NCBI RefSeq assembly: GCF_003030345.1
Contig: NZ_CP028158.1
Location: 1,488,001-1,552,000 of the forward strand
Reading direction: 5' to 3'
DNA: 64,000 nucleotides
Origin: Plantactinospora sp. BC1
GTDB lineage: Bacteria > Actinomycetota > Actinomycetes > Mycobacteriales > Micromonosporaceae
Made by a program: the position numbers and the translations under genes. The notes beneath the pieces are model-generated. The model did no database searches. It saw only the letters and a program-made list of their open reading frames with translations, and was not told where the DNA came from. Of the stretch, positions 25,183-33,993 are shown one piece after another. Position 1 is the first letter of the stretch; each line of letters starts with the position of its first letter.

Positions 25183-26261
25183 TGGTCAGACAACGCTCTC
25201 AATCAGTGACCCTGACCGACGTGGCACGGCGGGCCGGGGTCTCGGTGGCCACCGCCTCCAAGGCGCTGAACGCGCGGGACGAGGTTGCGCCGGCCACCCG
25301 TCGCCGGGTCCTGGAGGCGGCCGAGGAACTCTCCTTCCACCCCAACGCCCTGGCCAAGGGACTGATCTCGGGGCGTACCCGGACGATCGGGCTGCTCACC
25401 GACGAACTCGGCGAACGCTTCGCCTTCCCGGTGCTGCTCGGCATCGAGAACGCGCTCGGCAACGAGCAGATGTGCGTACTGCTCTGCGATGCCCGTGGGG
25501 ACGTCATCCGGCGCCGGCACTACATCCGTACGCTGCTGGCCCGCCAGGTGGACGGCTTCATCATCCTGGGCGACTCGAACGACATCCGCCCCTCGCTGAC
25601 CCGGGACATCCCGGTCCCGGTCGTCTACGTCTACGGCGAGTCCGACGACCCGAACGACCTCTCGGTGCTCGCCGACGACGCCGGTGGCGCGCGGCTGGCC
25701 GTCGAGCACCTGGTCGCGCTCGGCCGGCGCCGGATCGGGCACATCACCGGCCCGGAGACCTACCGCGCCGCCCGTGACCGGGTGACCGGCCTGCACTCGG
25801 TACTGGCCGAGGCCGGGCTGCCGCTGGCCGGCGGCGACCCGCTGTACGGCGAATGGTCCCAGCGCTGGGGCCGGCACGCCGGCCGGATGCTGCTCACCGC
25901 CGATCCGGAGATCGACGCCGTCTTCTGCGGCAACGACCAGATCGCCACCGGGGTCGCCGAGACCCTGCTCGACCTCGGCCGGCGGATCCCGGACGACGTC
26001 GCGATCGTCGGCTACGACAACTGGGAGGTCTTCGCCGCCGACTGCCGGCCGCCACTGACCACCGTGGACCTCAACCTGCAACAGCTCGGCGCGACCGCGG
26101 TCAAGCAGCTCTTCGCCGCGCTCGACGGCGAACGGGCCGCCGGGGTGATCCGGCAGCCCTGCCGGCTCGTCGTCCGGGAGTCGACCGGCCCGGTCGCCTC
26201 GCTCGGCGCCGCCCGCGCGGGCATCCGGACCGAGATGGTTACCCAGGCCGATCGCGGGTAA
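25182..26261 (+). CDS. LacI-family regulator
   Basis: A 359-residue LacI/GalR protein. The N-terminal helix-turn-helix and hinge are intact (VTLTDVARRAGVSVATASKALNAR, FHPNALAKGLISGRTRTIGLLTDEL), followed by a two-lobed sugar-binding domain with VFCGNDQIATGVAETLLDLGRRIPDD and the closing LVVRES. The inducer is unknown. The GTG start has AAAGGA 5-6 nt upstream, inside a palindrome, so self-repression is likely. No sugar genes are adjacent; targets probably carry CCGAAA-type palindromes elsewhere in the genome. Its operators differ from the TGTNANCG group in this window. Confidence 0.9.
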   Translation: MVRQRSQSVTLTDVARRAGVSVATASKALNARDEVAPATRRRVLEAAEELSFHPNALAKGLISGRTRTIGLLTDELGERFAFPVLLGIENALGNEQMCVLLCDARGDVIRRRHYIRTLLARQVDGFIILGDSNDIRPSLTRDIPVPVVYVYGESDDPNDLSVLADDAGGARLAVEHLVALGRRRIGHITGPETYRAARDRVTGLHSVLAEAGLPLAGGDPLYGEWSQRWGRHAGRMLLTADPEIDAVFCGNDQIATGVAETLLDLGRRIPDDVAIVGYDNWEVFAADCRPPLTTVDLNLQQLGATAVKQLFAALDGERAAGVIRQPCRLVVRESTGPVASLGAARAGIRTEMVTQADRG

Positions 26262-26368
26262 TCCCGCCAGCGCCCCCAGCGCGGTCCGACGGGCAAATAG
26301 CGATAACAGGCGACCCTCCCGCATCTCTCGGGGCATGCTCAGATGGTCGGCGGGGAAGGGAGTACGGC

Positions 26369-26680
26369 GTGAGGAACTACGATGACGACTGGACCGAGGA
26401 CCAGCGCGCGCTGTACGACGAGTGCTTCAACCTCGGCGAGACCTGGGCCGGCGATCCGGAGACCGACGCAGACCAGCTCCAGGACGTGATCAACCTCGCC
26501 GAGGCCGACGACGACGAACTCGCCGAGGTCGACCTCACCTATCCCCCGCTGGTCGACGCGGTCGCCGAGGCGACCGGGGAACAGGTGACGAGCGTGACCG
26601 CCGACCGGGACGATCCGGCGTTCCGTGGCTTCGTCGACGGTGTCCGGCAGGGCGCCGAGGAGGACGTCTTCGGTCTCTGA
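26369..26680 (+). CDS. Small acidic hypothetical protein
   Basis: A 103-residue, strongly acidic soluble protein (many Asp/Glu, few basic residues) with no recognised domain. It reads NYDDDWTEDQRALYDECFNL at the start and has an Ala/Val-rich segment LVDAVAEATGEQVTSV. The GTG start is well supported by GGGGAAGGGA about 8 nt upstream. It stands alone between the LacI gene and the luciferase-like gene. A partial operator-like sequence lies in the gap before it at 26296. Function unknown. Confidence 0.65.
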   Translation: MRNYDDDWTEDQRALYDECFNLGETWAGDPETDADQLQDVINLAEADDDELAEVDLTYPPLVDAVAEATGEQVTSVTADRDDPAFRGFVDGVRQGAEEDVFGL

Positions 26681-26808
26681 ACACCGGCAGGTCGGCGCGG
26701 GAGCCGGACCGACACTCCGGGCGGTCGACCGGCGCGGGCTACCCCGATCCCTGATGAGCGGGCGGGACGGGACAGACAGGATCGACCGGGGCCGGTAGAC
26801 ATGCTGGC

Positions 26809-27588
26809 ATGCGGTACGCGATATCCCTCCCGCCGGCCGGATCGCCGGCCGACCTGATCGACGCCGCGGTCGCGGCCGACCGGACGGGCTGGCACGGCTT
26901 CTTCCTCTGGGACCACCTCGGTGCCGACGGCATGCCGATGCACGACCCCTGGGTCCTGCTCGGTGCGATCGGCGCCGCCACCGGGCGGGTCCGGCTCGGC
27001 GCGATGGTCACCCCGCTGGCCCGGCGACGGCCGTGGAAGGTGGCCAAGGAGGTGATCACGCTCGACCAGCTCAGCGCCGGCCGGGCCGTGGTCGGGGTCG
27101 GTCTCGGCGTCCCGGAGACCGACTTCACCGGATTCGGCGAATCGGCCGACCCTCGGGTCAGGGCGGCCGCGCTGGACGAGGCGCTGGTGGTGCTGGACGG
27201 GCTGCTGCGCGGCGACGAGGTGGCGCACGACGGTCCGCTCTTCCGGGTCCGGGCCCGGCTCGGGCCGGGTACGGTGCAGCGGCCCCGGCCGCCGATCTGG
27301 GTCGCCGCGACCTGGCCGCACCGGCGTCCCCTGGACCGGGCCGCCCGGTACGACGGGGTGTTCGCGCTCGGCCGGGACGCGGTCGGCGGGCTGACCCCGG
27401 CCCAGGTCGCCGAGGTACGCGCCACGGTCGGGCCGGACCGGGAGATCGTGGTGCCACACGATCCGGCGGTGCCGGTCGACGAGTACGCCGCCGCCGGGGT
27501 CACCTGGTTGGTGGTCGGTCCGGAGACCCCGGACGGTGACTGGCTGGCCCGGTTGCGCCGGCAGATCGAGGCGGGTCCGCCGGCCTGA
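26809..27588 (+). CDS. LLM-class flavin/F420-dependent oxidoreductase
   Basis: A 259-residue luciferase-like TIM-barrel protein. Diagnostic stretches are WHGFFLWDHLGADGMPMHDPWVLLGAIGAATGRVRLGAMVTPLARRRPWKVAKEVITLDQLSAGR and GVGLGVPETDFTGFGE. In actinomycetes this class usually uses coenzyme F420, sometimes FMN. It is slightly shorter than the usual 280-340 residues. The substrate is not predictable and no partner reductase is adjacent. It may be co-transcribed with YceI 176 nt downstream, though that gap is long. The ATG lacks a strong ribosome-binding site. Confidence 0.85.
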   Translation: MRYAISLPPAGSPADLIDAAVAADRTGWHGFFLWDHLGADGMPMHDPWVLLGAIGAATGRVRLGAMVTPLARRRPWKVAKEVITLDQLSAGRAVVGVGLGVPETDFTGFGESADPRVRAAALDEALVVLDGLLRGDEVAHDGPLFRVRARLGPGTVQRPRPPIWVAATWPHRRPLDRAARYDGVFALGRDAVGGLTPAQVAEVRATVGPDREIVVPHDPAVPVDEYAAAGVTWLVVGPETPDGDWLARLRRQIEAGPPA

Positions 27589-27764
27589 CCCTGACCCTGA
27601 CCCCGGCCGTTACCCGGGCCGGTCCCGGGTCCGCCCGCTCCGGCTCGGCGGGGAGTTCGGCGGCCGGGGACGCCGGAGCCGGAGGTCCGGGCGGCGGCGT
27701 CGACCTATGGTGAACCGGTGCGCGGAGACCGGTGTCGTCCAGCGACGGAGGAGACGGAGCGGCC

Positions 27765-28310
27765 ATGACCGTGACCAACAGAGCGGAACAGCCGGGGAGC
27801 GATCCCGGGCAGGACGTGCCGACCGGCACCTACACCATCGACCCGGAACGGTCGGTGATCCGGTTCGACACCCGGGCGGTCTTCGGGCTGCTACCGGTAC
27901 GCGGCACCTTCCGGATCGGCAGCGGCACGATCACGGTGGCCACCCCGGTCGAGGAGTCCACGGCCGAGGCGGAGGTGCTCGCGGACAGCTTCGACAGCGG
28001 GCTCGGTCCCCGGGACTCCCACGTCCGCTCGGCCGACTACCTGGACGCGGCCGGTCATCCCTACCTGCGGTTCCGGGGCGAGCGGTTCGTACCCTCCGGT
28101 GCCGGCGGGACCCTGCACGGGCAGTTGACGGTACGCACCGTCACCCGGCCGGTGACGCTCGACGTCGAACGGGTGGCCGGTGGTACGGCGGAACTCAGCG
28201 CCCGGGCCGGCACCACCATCGACCGGTACGCCTTCGGGCTGACCAGGGCCCGGGGGATGACGGGCCGGCTGATCCGGCTGACGCTGGAGATCGTCGCGAC
28301 CCGCCGTTGA
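27765..28310 (+). CDS. YceI family protein
   Basis: A 181-residue YceI-like lipocalin-fold protein that should bind a long isoprenoid or other amphiphile in its barrel. Core motifs are GTYTIDPERSVIRFDTRAVFGLLPVRGTF at the start, LGPRDSHVRSADYLDAAGHPYLRF in the middle and GQLTVRTVTRPVTLDVE. There is no signal peptide, as in many actinobacterial members, so it is probably cytoplasmic. The ATG at 27765 is chosen over an ATG 11 codons earlier because GGAGGAGACGGAG lies just upstream. A hairpin follows the stop codon. Confidence 0.87.
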   Translation: MTVTNRAEQPGSDPGQDVPTGTYTIDPERSVIRFDTRAVFGLLPVRGTFRIGSGTITVATPVEESTAEAEVLADSFDSGLGPRDSHVRSADYLDAAGHPYLRFRGERFVPSGAGGTLHGQLTVRTVTRPVTLDVERVAGGTAELSARAGTTIDRYAFGLTRARGMTGRLIRLTLEIVATRR

Positions 28311-28341
28311 GAGTGCGAGCGGGCGGCGCCCGGCCGCACTC
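28311..28341. terminator. Bidirectional terminator hairpin
   Basis: GAGTGCG (28311-28317) pairs with CGCACTC (28335-28341), and inside it CGGGC pairs with GCCCG around a 3-nt loop. It starts right after the YceI stop and separates YceI from the convergent phosphopantetheinyl transferase gene. Confidence 0.65.
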
Positions 28342-28359
28342 CGCCCGGCCGGTCGGGGT

Positions 28360-29238
28360 TCAGGCCGGTTCGGGCATCGGACGGCCGGGAGCCAGCGTCG
28401 CCGGGAACTCCGCCAGGCTGATCCGGACCGGCAGGCTGGAGAGGACCGCGACGGCGGCGGTGTAGTCCGGGCCGGCGTCGAGGTCGTGCAGTTGCACCGG
28501 GCCGTCGAGGGGGTTCCCGGCGGCCCAGTCGACGAGCCGGGCCGGCTCGTCCGGCGGCGTCAGCGTGATCCGGTTCATCGGCACGGCCAGGCCGTGTCCG
28601 GTCGCCTTCAGCAGCGCCTCCTTGCGCGCCCAGTACCCGAAGAACGCCCGTCGGGCCGACTCGGCCGGCTGCTCCTCCCACCAGCGCAGCTCGGCCGGCG
28701 ACAGCACGCTCCGGCTCAACGCGGCCACGTCGGTGCCGTCGGTCAACTCCTGCACGTCCAGGCCGACCGGGTCGGCCGCCACCGCCACGGCCACCCACTC
28801 CCCGGAGTGGGTGAGCGAGAAGTCGAGCTTGGTGGCGGGCCGGTCGACCACCGGCTTGCCGTGCCCGGCGCCGCAGTGCCGGCAGTGCCGGGAGAAGCTG
28901 AGCTGCCCGGCCGGTACCCCGAGGTAGTGCCCGAGCAGCATCCGTACCCCGACGTGGGCGGCCTGGTAGCGCTCCTGGTCGGCGACCCGCCGGAACCGGG
29001 CGTGCCGCTGCCGCTCCTCGTCGTCGAGCACGTCGGGTCCGGCCCAGTGCGCCGGACCGATCGGCAGCCGCCACACCTGGCACTCGCCCGGCGCCGGCGG
29101 CACCGGCCCGCCCGCTGCGGCAGGCGTCGGGGGGACCGCCTCGGGCAGGTCGGCGGGCGGGCGGCGGGATCCGGTCAACAGGCACCACCAGGGGTCGCGG
29201 ATGGACGGCGGGCACGGACCCGCCCGCCGTGAGAACAT
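28360..29238 (-). CDS. Sfp-type 4'-phosphopantetheinyl transferase
   Basis: About 292 residues from the ATG at 29238; the first 50 or so are Pro-rich and may not be translated. The core is typical: CRHCGAGHGKP (119-129), LDFSLTHSGEW, the metal motif GLDVQ (159-163) and WARKEALLKATG (203-214) with K206, E207 and K211. It transfers phosphopantetheine from CoA to carrier proteins of PKS, NRPS or fatty-acid synthases. The metal motif has Gln163 where Sfp has Glu. No PKS or NRPS gene is in the window, so it probably serves clusters elsewhere. Confidence 0.87.
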   Translation of the reverse strand: MFSRRAGPCPPSIRDPWWCLLTGSRRPPADLPEAVPPTPAAAGGPVPPAPGECQVWRLPIGPAHWAGPDVLDDEERQRHARFRRVADQERYQAAHVGVRMLLGHYLGVPAGQLSFSRHCRHCGAGHGKPVVDRPATKLDFSLTHSGEWVAVAVAADPVGLDVQELTDGTDVAALSRSVLSPAELRWWEEQPAESARRAFFGYWARKEALLKATGHGLAVPMNRITLTPPDEPARLVDWAAGNPLDGPVQLHDLDAGPDYTAAVAVLSSLPVRISLAEFPATLAPGRPMPEPA

Positions 29239-29294
29239 TCTGGCGCGAGCATGCCAGCCGCGCGGCCGGCGCACCAGCCCGCAGCCCTGCCGCC

Positions 29295-29382
29295 GTCGAC
29301 CCGCCCGGCCTGCGCCGTCGACCCGCCCGGCCTGCGCCGTCGACCCGCCCCGCCTGCGGCGTCGACCCGTCCGGTCTGCGGC
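29295..29382. repeat. 22-bp tandem repeat, four copies
   Basis: Four head-to-tail 22-nt units start at 29295, 29317, 29339 and 29361, each opening with GTCGACCCG. The first two units are identical; the third and fourth carry a few substitutions. They lie in the 165-nt gap between the start of the phosphopantetheinyl transferase gene and the end of araD. Confidence 0.85.
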
Positions 29383-29403
29383 GCCCGCTCGGCGGTCCGG
29401 AGG

Positions 29404-30090
29404 TCAGCGCTGGCCGTAGACCCCCTGGTAGCGCTCGTAGAGGGCGTCGATGTGCCGGGGCTCGATCGGCACCAGCGGGCCGCCGGTCCGGGCGATGTGC
29501 ACGGTACGCGCGACGTCCTCGCACATCACCGCCGCCTTCACCGCCGCCTTGGCGCTGGCCCCGATGGTGAAGACACCGTGGTTGCGCATCAGCACCGCCG
29601 GTGAGCGGTGCCCCTCCAGGGTGGCGACGATCCCCTTGCCGATGTCGTCGCCGCCGATCAGCGCGAACGGGCCGACCGGGATCTCCCCGCCGAACTCGTC
29701 GGCCATGGCGGTGAGCACGCAGGGGATCGCCTCGTCCCGGGCCGCCCACGCGGTGGCGTACGGGCTGTGCGTGTGCACGACGCCGTTGACCTGCGGCATG
29801 TGCCGGTAGACGTACGCGTGCGCGTCGGTGTCGCTGGACGGCGAGTGGTTGCCGTCCACGACCTCCCCGTCCAGGGTCGTCACCACCATCGACTCCGGGG
29901 TGAGGTCGTCGTACGACACCCCGCTGGGCTTGATCACCATCAGGTCGGCGCCGGGCACCCGGGCGCTGACGTTGCCGCTGGTCCAGGTGACCAGCTCCCA
30001 GCGGGTGAGCTGCTCGTGCAGCCGGCACACCTCCTGACGGATCCGGGCGACCGTCTCGCTGACCGTGCCGGTGAGTTCGCCGCTGGTCAT
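29404..30090 (-). CDS. araD: L-ribulose-5-phosphate 4-epimerase
   Basis: A 228-residue class II aldolase-family enzyme. It converts L-ribulose 5-phosphate to D-xylulose 5-phosphate in L-arabinose catabolism. TSGNVSAR and KPSGVSYDDL bind phosphate; zinc ligands are the histidines of GVVHTHSPYAT and MRNHGVF; SPSSDTDAH is also typical. Its ATG overlaps the araB stop by 4 nt (ATGA), so it is translated with the kinase. The related fuculose-phosphate aldolases share this fold, but the ribulokinase partner decides for AraD. A tandem repeat, not araA, lies downstream. Confidence 0.92.
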   Translation of the reverse strand: MTSGELTGTVSETVARIRQEVCRLHEQLTRWELVTWTSGNVSARVPGADLMVIKPSGVSYDDLTPESMVVTTLDGEVVDGNHSPSSDTDAHAYVYRHMPQVNGVVHTHSPYATAWAARDEAIPCVLTAMADEFGGEIPVGPFALIGGDDIGKGIVATLEGHRSPAVLMRNHGVFTIGASAKAAVKAAVMCEDVARTVHIARTGGPLVPIEPRHIDALYERYQGVYGQR

Positions 30091-31754
30091 CGGCGCGCCT
30101 CCTCGCGTAGTGCGTGCAGCCGGTGCAGTACGTCGTTGCCGCCCCGGCCGAAGTAGTCGTGCAGTCGCTCGTACTCGGCGTAGAGCCGGTCGTACACGTC
30201 GGCGCTGGCCGGGTCGGGCTGGTAGACGCCCCGCCGGACCTTGCCCATCGCGTTGGCCGCGGCGGTGATGTCCGGGTACGCCCCGGCGGCCACCGCCGCG
30301 TGGATCGCCGAGCCGAGCGCGGGCCCCTGGTCGGAGTCGATCACCGAGAGCGGCCGGCGCAGCACGTCGGCGTAGACCTGCATCAGGAAGGTGTTCTTGA
30401 GCAGGCCACCGGCGGCGATGAACTCGGTCACCGGCACGCCGGCGTTCTCGAAGGCGGCGACGATGGTCCGGGTGCCGAAGGCGGTCGCCTCGATCAGGGC
30501 CCGGTACTGGTCCTCCGGCCGGGTGGCCAGGGTCTGCCCGACGATCACCCCGGAGAGGTCGTGGTCGACCAGCACCGAGCGGTTGCCGTTGTGCCAGTCG
30601 AGGGCGACCAACCCGTGCTGGCCGGGGCGCTGCGCGGCGGCCAGCTCGGTGAGGTACTCGTGCACCCCGATCCCCCGCCGGGCCGCCTCCTCGGCGTAGC
30701 CGGCCGGTACGCAGTGCTCGACGAACCAGCCGAAGATGTCCCCGACGCCGCTCTGCCCGGCCTCGTAGCCGAGCCGGCCGGGCACGATGCCGTCCCGGAC
30801 CACGCCGCACATTCCGGGCACCTCGGCCAGGGTGTCGGCGACCATCACGTGACAGGTCGAGGTACCCATGATCGCCAGTAGCTGGCCGGGCTCCACGGCG
30901 TTCGCGGCGGCGGCGGTGACGTGCGCGTCGACGTTGCCGACCGCGACCGCGATCCCGGCGGGCAGCCCGGTCACGGCCGCCGCCTCCGGGGTGAGCCGGC
31001 CGGCGAGCCCGCCGAGCGGGGCGAGCGGGTGGGCGAGCCGGGTCTCGACGAAGTCGGCGAAGTCGGGGTGCAGCGCGGCCAGGTAGTCCCGGGACGGGTA
31101 CTGCCCGTCCTGGTGGATGCCCTTGTAACCGGCGGTGCAGACGTTGCGGGTCTCCTCGCCGCAGAGCTGCCAGATGATCCAGTCGGCCGCCTCGATCCAC
31201 CGCTCGGTCCGGGCGTAGACCTCGGGGTCCTCGGTGAGCACCTGGAGCGCCTTGGCGAACTGCCACTCGGCGGAGATCCGTCCGCCGTACCGGGGCAGCC
31301 ACGACTCGCCGCGCTGCTCGGCCAGCTCGTTGATCCGGTCGGCGTGCCGCTGTGCGGCGTGGTGCTTCCACAGCTTCGGGTACGCGTGCGGCCGGTCGGC
31401 GAGCCCGGGGACCTCGTTCAGCGGGGTGCCGTCGGCGAGGGTGGGCAGCACGGTGCAGGCGGTGAAGTCGGTGCCGATCCCGATCACCGCGTCGGGCGGT
31501 ACCGAGGCGGCGGAGAGCGCCTTGGGCACCGCCTCGCGCAGCACCGAACGCCAGTCCTCCGGCATCTGCAACGCCCAGCCGCCGGGGAGTTCGGCCCCGG
31601 TCTCCGGCAGCCGGTCGTCGATCACCCCGTGCTGGTACTCGTGCACCGCCGAGCCGAGTTCGGCGCCGTCCGACACCCGGACCACCACCGCCCGGCCGGA
31701 GAGCGTGCCGAAGTCGACGCCCACCACGTACCGGTCCGCACCGTTAGCGCTCAC
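30087..31754 (-). CDS. araB: L-ribulokinase
   Basis: A 555-residue FGGY-family sugar kinase. YVVGVDFGTLSGRAVVV is the N-terminal phosphate-binding loop, FTACTVLPTLADGTPL and MGTSTCHVM follow, and AAGGLLKNTFLMQ(V)YADVLRRP with GSAIHAAVAAGAYPD are AraB-type C-terminal motifs. Length matches bacterial AraB (about 560). It phosphorylates L-ribulose to L-ribulose 5-phosphate. The GTG start has AGGAGGG 6 nt upstream; it also lies in an operator-like sequence, so repression at the start codon is plausible. araD follows with a 4-nt overlap. Confidence 0.92.
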   Translation of the reverse strand: MSANGADRYVVGVDFGTLSGRAVVVRVSDGAELGSAVHEYQHGVIDDRLPETGAELPGGWALQMPEDWRSVLREAVPKALSAASVPPDAVIGIGTDFTACTVLPTLADGTPLNEVPGLADRPHAYPKLWKHHAAQRHADRINELAEQRGESWLPRYGGRISAEWQFAKALQVLTEDPEVYARTERWIEAADWIIWQLCGEETRNVCTAGYKGIHQDGQYPSRDYLAALHPDFADFVETRLAHPLAPLGGLAGRLTPEAAAVTGLPAGIAVAVGNVDAHVTAAAANAVEPGQLLAIMGTSTCHVMVADTLAEVPGMCGVVRDGIVPGRLGYEAGQSGVGDIFGWFVEHCVPAGYAEEAARRGIGVHEYLTELAAAQRPGQHGLVALDWHNGNRSVLVDHDLSGVIVGQTLATRPEDQYRALIEATAFGTRTIVAAFENAGVPVTEFIAAGGLLKNTFLMQVYADVLRRPLSVIDSDQGPALGSAIHAAVAAGAYPDITAAANAMGKVRRGVYQPDPASADVYDRLYAEYERLHDYFGRGGNDVLHRLHALREEARR

Positions 31755-31755
31755 T
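31742..31755. promoter_or_regulatory. LacI-type operator at the araB start
   Basis: CGTTAGCGCTCACT matches the core of the TGTNAGCGCTNACA group and overlaps the araB start codon (31754-31752). Confidence 0.5.
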
Positions 31756-31869
31756 CGTGTCCCTCCTGGACGTTCCCTGTTCTCCCTCGCCGGCTCCACC
31801 ACCCGTACCCGGTGAACCGGCTCGCGGCGGCACCCGTCGGCGCCTCCGCCACCCGCCAGCCAACCACGG

Positions 31870-31883
31870 TGTTAGCGCTATCA
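31870..31883. promoter_or_regulatory. LacI-type operator upstream of araB
   Basis: TGTTAGCGCTATCA lies 116 nt before the araB start, in the 188-nt gap after the permease gene. It gives araBD its own control point within the transport operon. It shares TGTTAGCG with the operator at 5258. Confidence 0.6.
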
Positions 31884-31942
31884 CCAACCCCGGGGTGTCC
31901 CGGCCGGCATCGTCGCCCGGCCCCGGGCCGGCGGGTCACCGC

Positions 31943-32941
31943 CTACGTCTGTCGTCGGGTCACGACGCGTTGCAGCACGATGAACACGAAGAGCAACACG
32001 CCGATCACGATCCTGGTCCACCAGGAGCTGAGATCGCCCTGGAAGGTGACGATCGTCTGGATGAGCCCGAGCACCAGCACCCCGAGCACGGTGCCGACCA
32101 GGTAACCCGAGCCGCCGGTCAGCAGCGTGCCGCCGATCACCACGGCGGCGATCGCGTCGAGTTCCAGGCCGACCGCGTGCCCGTTGTTGCCGGAGAGCAT
32201 GTAGAAGCTGAGCAGCAGCCCGCCGAGCGCCGAGCAGAACCCGCTGATCGTGTAGACCGCGATCCGGGTACGCCCCACCGGCAGCCCCATCAGCAGCGCC
32301 GACTGCGGGTTCCCGCCGATCGCGTACGTGTTGCGACCCAGCCGGGTGTAGCCGAGCACGTAGATCCCGATCGCCACCACCACCAGCGCGATGACCACGC
32401 TGGTCGAGATGAAGAAGCCGCCGAACCGGATCCGCTGCTGCGCGATCGAGGTCCAGAACGGGTCGTCGATGGTGATCGACGAGGTGCTGATCGTGTAGCA
32501 GAGACCCCGGGCCAGGAACATCCCGGCGAGCGTGACGATGAAGGGCTGGATCTCGAAGTAGTGGATGATGCAGCCCATCGCGAAGCCGAGCAGGGCACCG
32601 ATCAGCAGCACCAGCGGCAGCACCAGGTATGGCGACCAGCCCCGCTCCTCCAGCAGCGAGGCGGAGAGCATGGTGGTCAGCGCGACCACCGAACCGACCG
32701 AGAGGTCGATGCCGCCGGTCAGGATCACGAACGTCATGCCGACCGCGACCACCAGCAGGAAGGCGTTGTCGACGAAGACGTTCAGCACCACCTGGGTGTC
32801 GGAGAAGCCGTCGTAGCGCAGCACCCCGGCGCTGTACATCAGGACCAGCAGGGCGAGAGTGGCGAAGATCGGCAGGTACTTCTGCTGCGGGCGCAGCATC
32901 CGGCCCCGCCCGTTCGCGACCGTACCGGGGACGGCGGTCAT
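31943..32941 (-). CDS. Sugar ABC transporter permease (YjfF-like)
   Basis: A 332-residue integral membrane permease of the RbsC/AraH type with about ten hydrophobic segments. The loop VAVGMTFVILTGGIDLSVGSVVAL is the family signature for coupling with the ATPase. It most resembles YjfF, the second permease of galactofuranose/furanose importers. Its start overlaps the preceding permease stop by 4 nt (ATGA). Together the two permeases would form a heterodimeric channel. The following araB gene is 188 nt downstream. Confidence 0.88.
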   Translation of the reverse strand: MTAVPGTVANGRGRMLRPQQKYLPIFATLALLVLMYSAGVLRYDGFSDTQVVLNVFVDNAFLLVVAVGMTFVILTGGIDLSVGSVVALTTMLSASLLEERGWSPYLVLPLVLLIGALLGFAMGCIIHYFEIQPFIVTLAGMFLARGLCYTISTSSITIDDPFWTSIAQQRIRFGGFFISTSVVIALVVVAIGIYVLGYTRLGRNTYAIGGNPQSALLMGLPVGRTRIAVYTISGFCSALGGLLLSFYMLSGNNGHAVGLELDAIAAVVIGGTLLTGGSGYLVGTVLGVLVLGLIQTIVTFQGDLSSWWTRIVIGVLLFVFIVLQRVVTRRQT

Positions 32942-33993
32942 GCCGGCACCTCCACCTTCGGCTGGCGCTCGCGCTCCGGAGCGGGCGGCAACGGCGGTTT
33001 CCGGCGGCGGCCGAAGACCTTGGCCCGGAAGGCCGGCGACTGGAGCAGGCAGACGATCGTCACGACCAGCGCCTTGAACAGCAGCGTGGTCTCCGGCGGG
33101 ATGCCGATGCTGTAGATGGTGGTGGTGAGGGTCTGGATGATCAGGGCGCCGAGCACCGTACCGCCGAGGGAGAAGCGACCGCCGGCCAGCGACGTACCGC
33201 CGATCACCACCGCCAGGATGGCGTCCAGCTCGATCCAGAGGCCGGCGTTGTTGCCGTCCGCGCTGGAGACGTTGGAACTGATCATCAGTCCGGCGACCCC
33301 GGCGCAGAAGGCGGCGAAGACGTACCCGGTGAAGATGATCCGCCGGGCGTGGATGCCGGCCAGCCGGCTCGCCTCGGCGTTGCCGCCCACCGACTCGATC
33401 AGCAGGCCGAGTGCGGTACGCCGGGTCAGCAGCAGCGCGAGCCCGAAGACCAGCAGCGCGACCAGGATCGAGAACGGCACGGTCAGCCAGTAGCCGCCGC
33501 CGATCAGCTTGTACGGCGAACTGTTGACCGTGATGATCTGCCCGTCGGTGATGAGCTGGGCCAGCCCTCGGCCGGCGACCATCAGGATCAGGGTGGCGAT
33601 GATCGGCTGGATGCCGAACTGGGCGACCAGCAGGCCGTTCCAGGCGCCGAGCAGCAGGGCCAGCCCGAGGGCGAGTCCCACCGCCATCAGTACCCCGAGC
33701 ACGCTGTTCTGGTCACCCAGCTCGCTGATCCGCAGGCAGGCCAGCGCGCCGCAGATGGCCACGACCGAACCGACCGAGAGGTCGATGCCGCCGGTGGCGA
33801 TCACCAGGGTCATGCCGAGCGAGACCAGGATCAGCGGCGCCCCGAACCGCACGATGTCGATCAGGCTGCCGTAGAGGTGCCCCTGCCGGACGTCGACGGC
33901 GAAGAAGTCGGGGGTGAAGAACAGGTTGCTGACCAGCAGTACCACCAGGGTCAGCACCGGCCAGAAGAACCGGTGCCGTACGAGGCCGGCCAT
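32938..33993 (-). CDS. Sugar ABC transporter permease (YtfT-like)
   Basis: A 351-residue membrane permease with about ten segments and the signature LVSLGMTLVIATGGIDLSVGSVVAI. It resembles YtfT. A short cytoplasmic C-terminal tail is basic (GRRRKPPLPP). The start is either ATG 33993 or the GTG one codon earlier; AGGAGG lies just upstream of both, and the ATPase stop overlaps them. The gene belongs to a four-gene importer operon. Confidence 0.88.
   Translation of the reverse strand: MAGLVRHRFFWPVLTLVVLLVSNLFFTPDFFAVDVRQGHLYGSLIDIVRFGAPLILVSLGMTLVIATGGIDLSVGSVVAICGALACLRISELGDQNSVLGVLMAVGLALGLALLLGAWNGLLVAQFGIQPIIATLILMVAGRGLAQLITDGQIITVNSSPYKLIGGGYWLTVPFSILVALLVFGLALLLTRRTALGLLIESVGGNAEASRLAGIHARRIIFTGYVFAAFCAGVAGLMISSNVSSADGNNAGLWIELDAILAVVIGGTSLAGGRFSLGGTVLGALIIQTLTTTIYSIGIPPETTLLFKALVVTIVCLLQSPAFRAKVFGRRRKPPLPPAPERERQPKVEVPA

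Noticed and set aside
26296-26308. AATAGCGATAACA as another LacI-type operator
   Set aside because: Only one half fits the TGTTANCG pattern; the other half deviates at three end positions.
28360-29238. Edge of a PKS/NRPS cluster suggested by the phosphopantetheinyl transferase
   Set aside because: No carrier-protein, synthase or tailoring genes occur in the window.
29295-29382. CRISPR array
   Set aside because: Units are directly abutting with no unique spacers and no cas genes are present.
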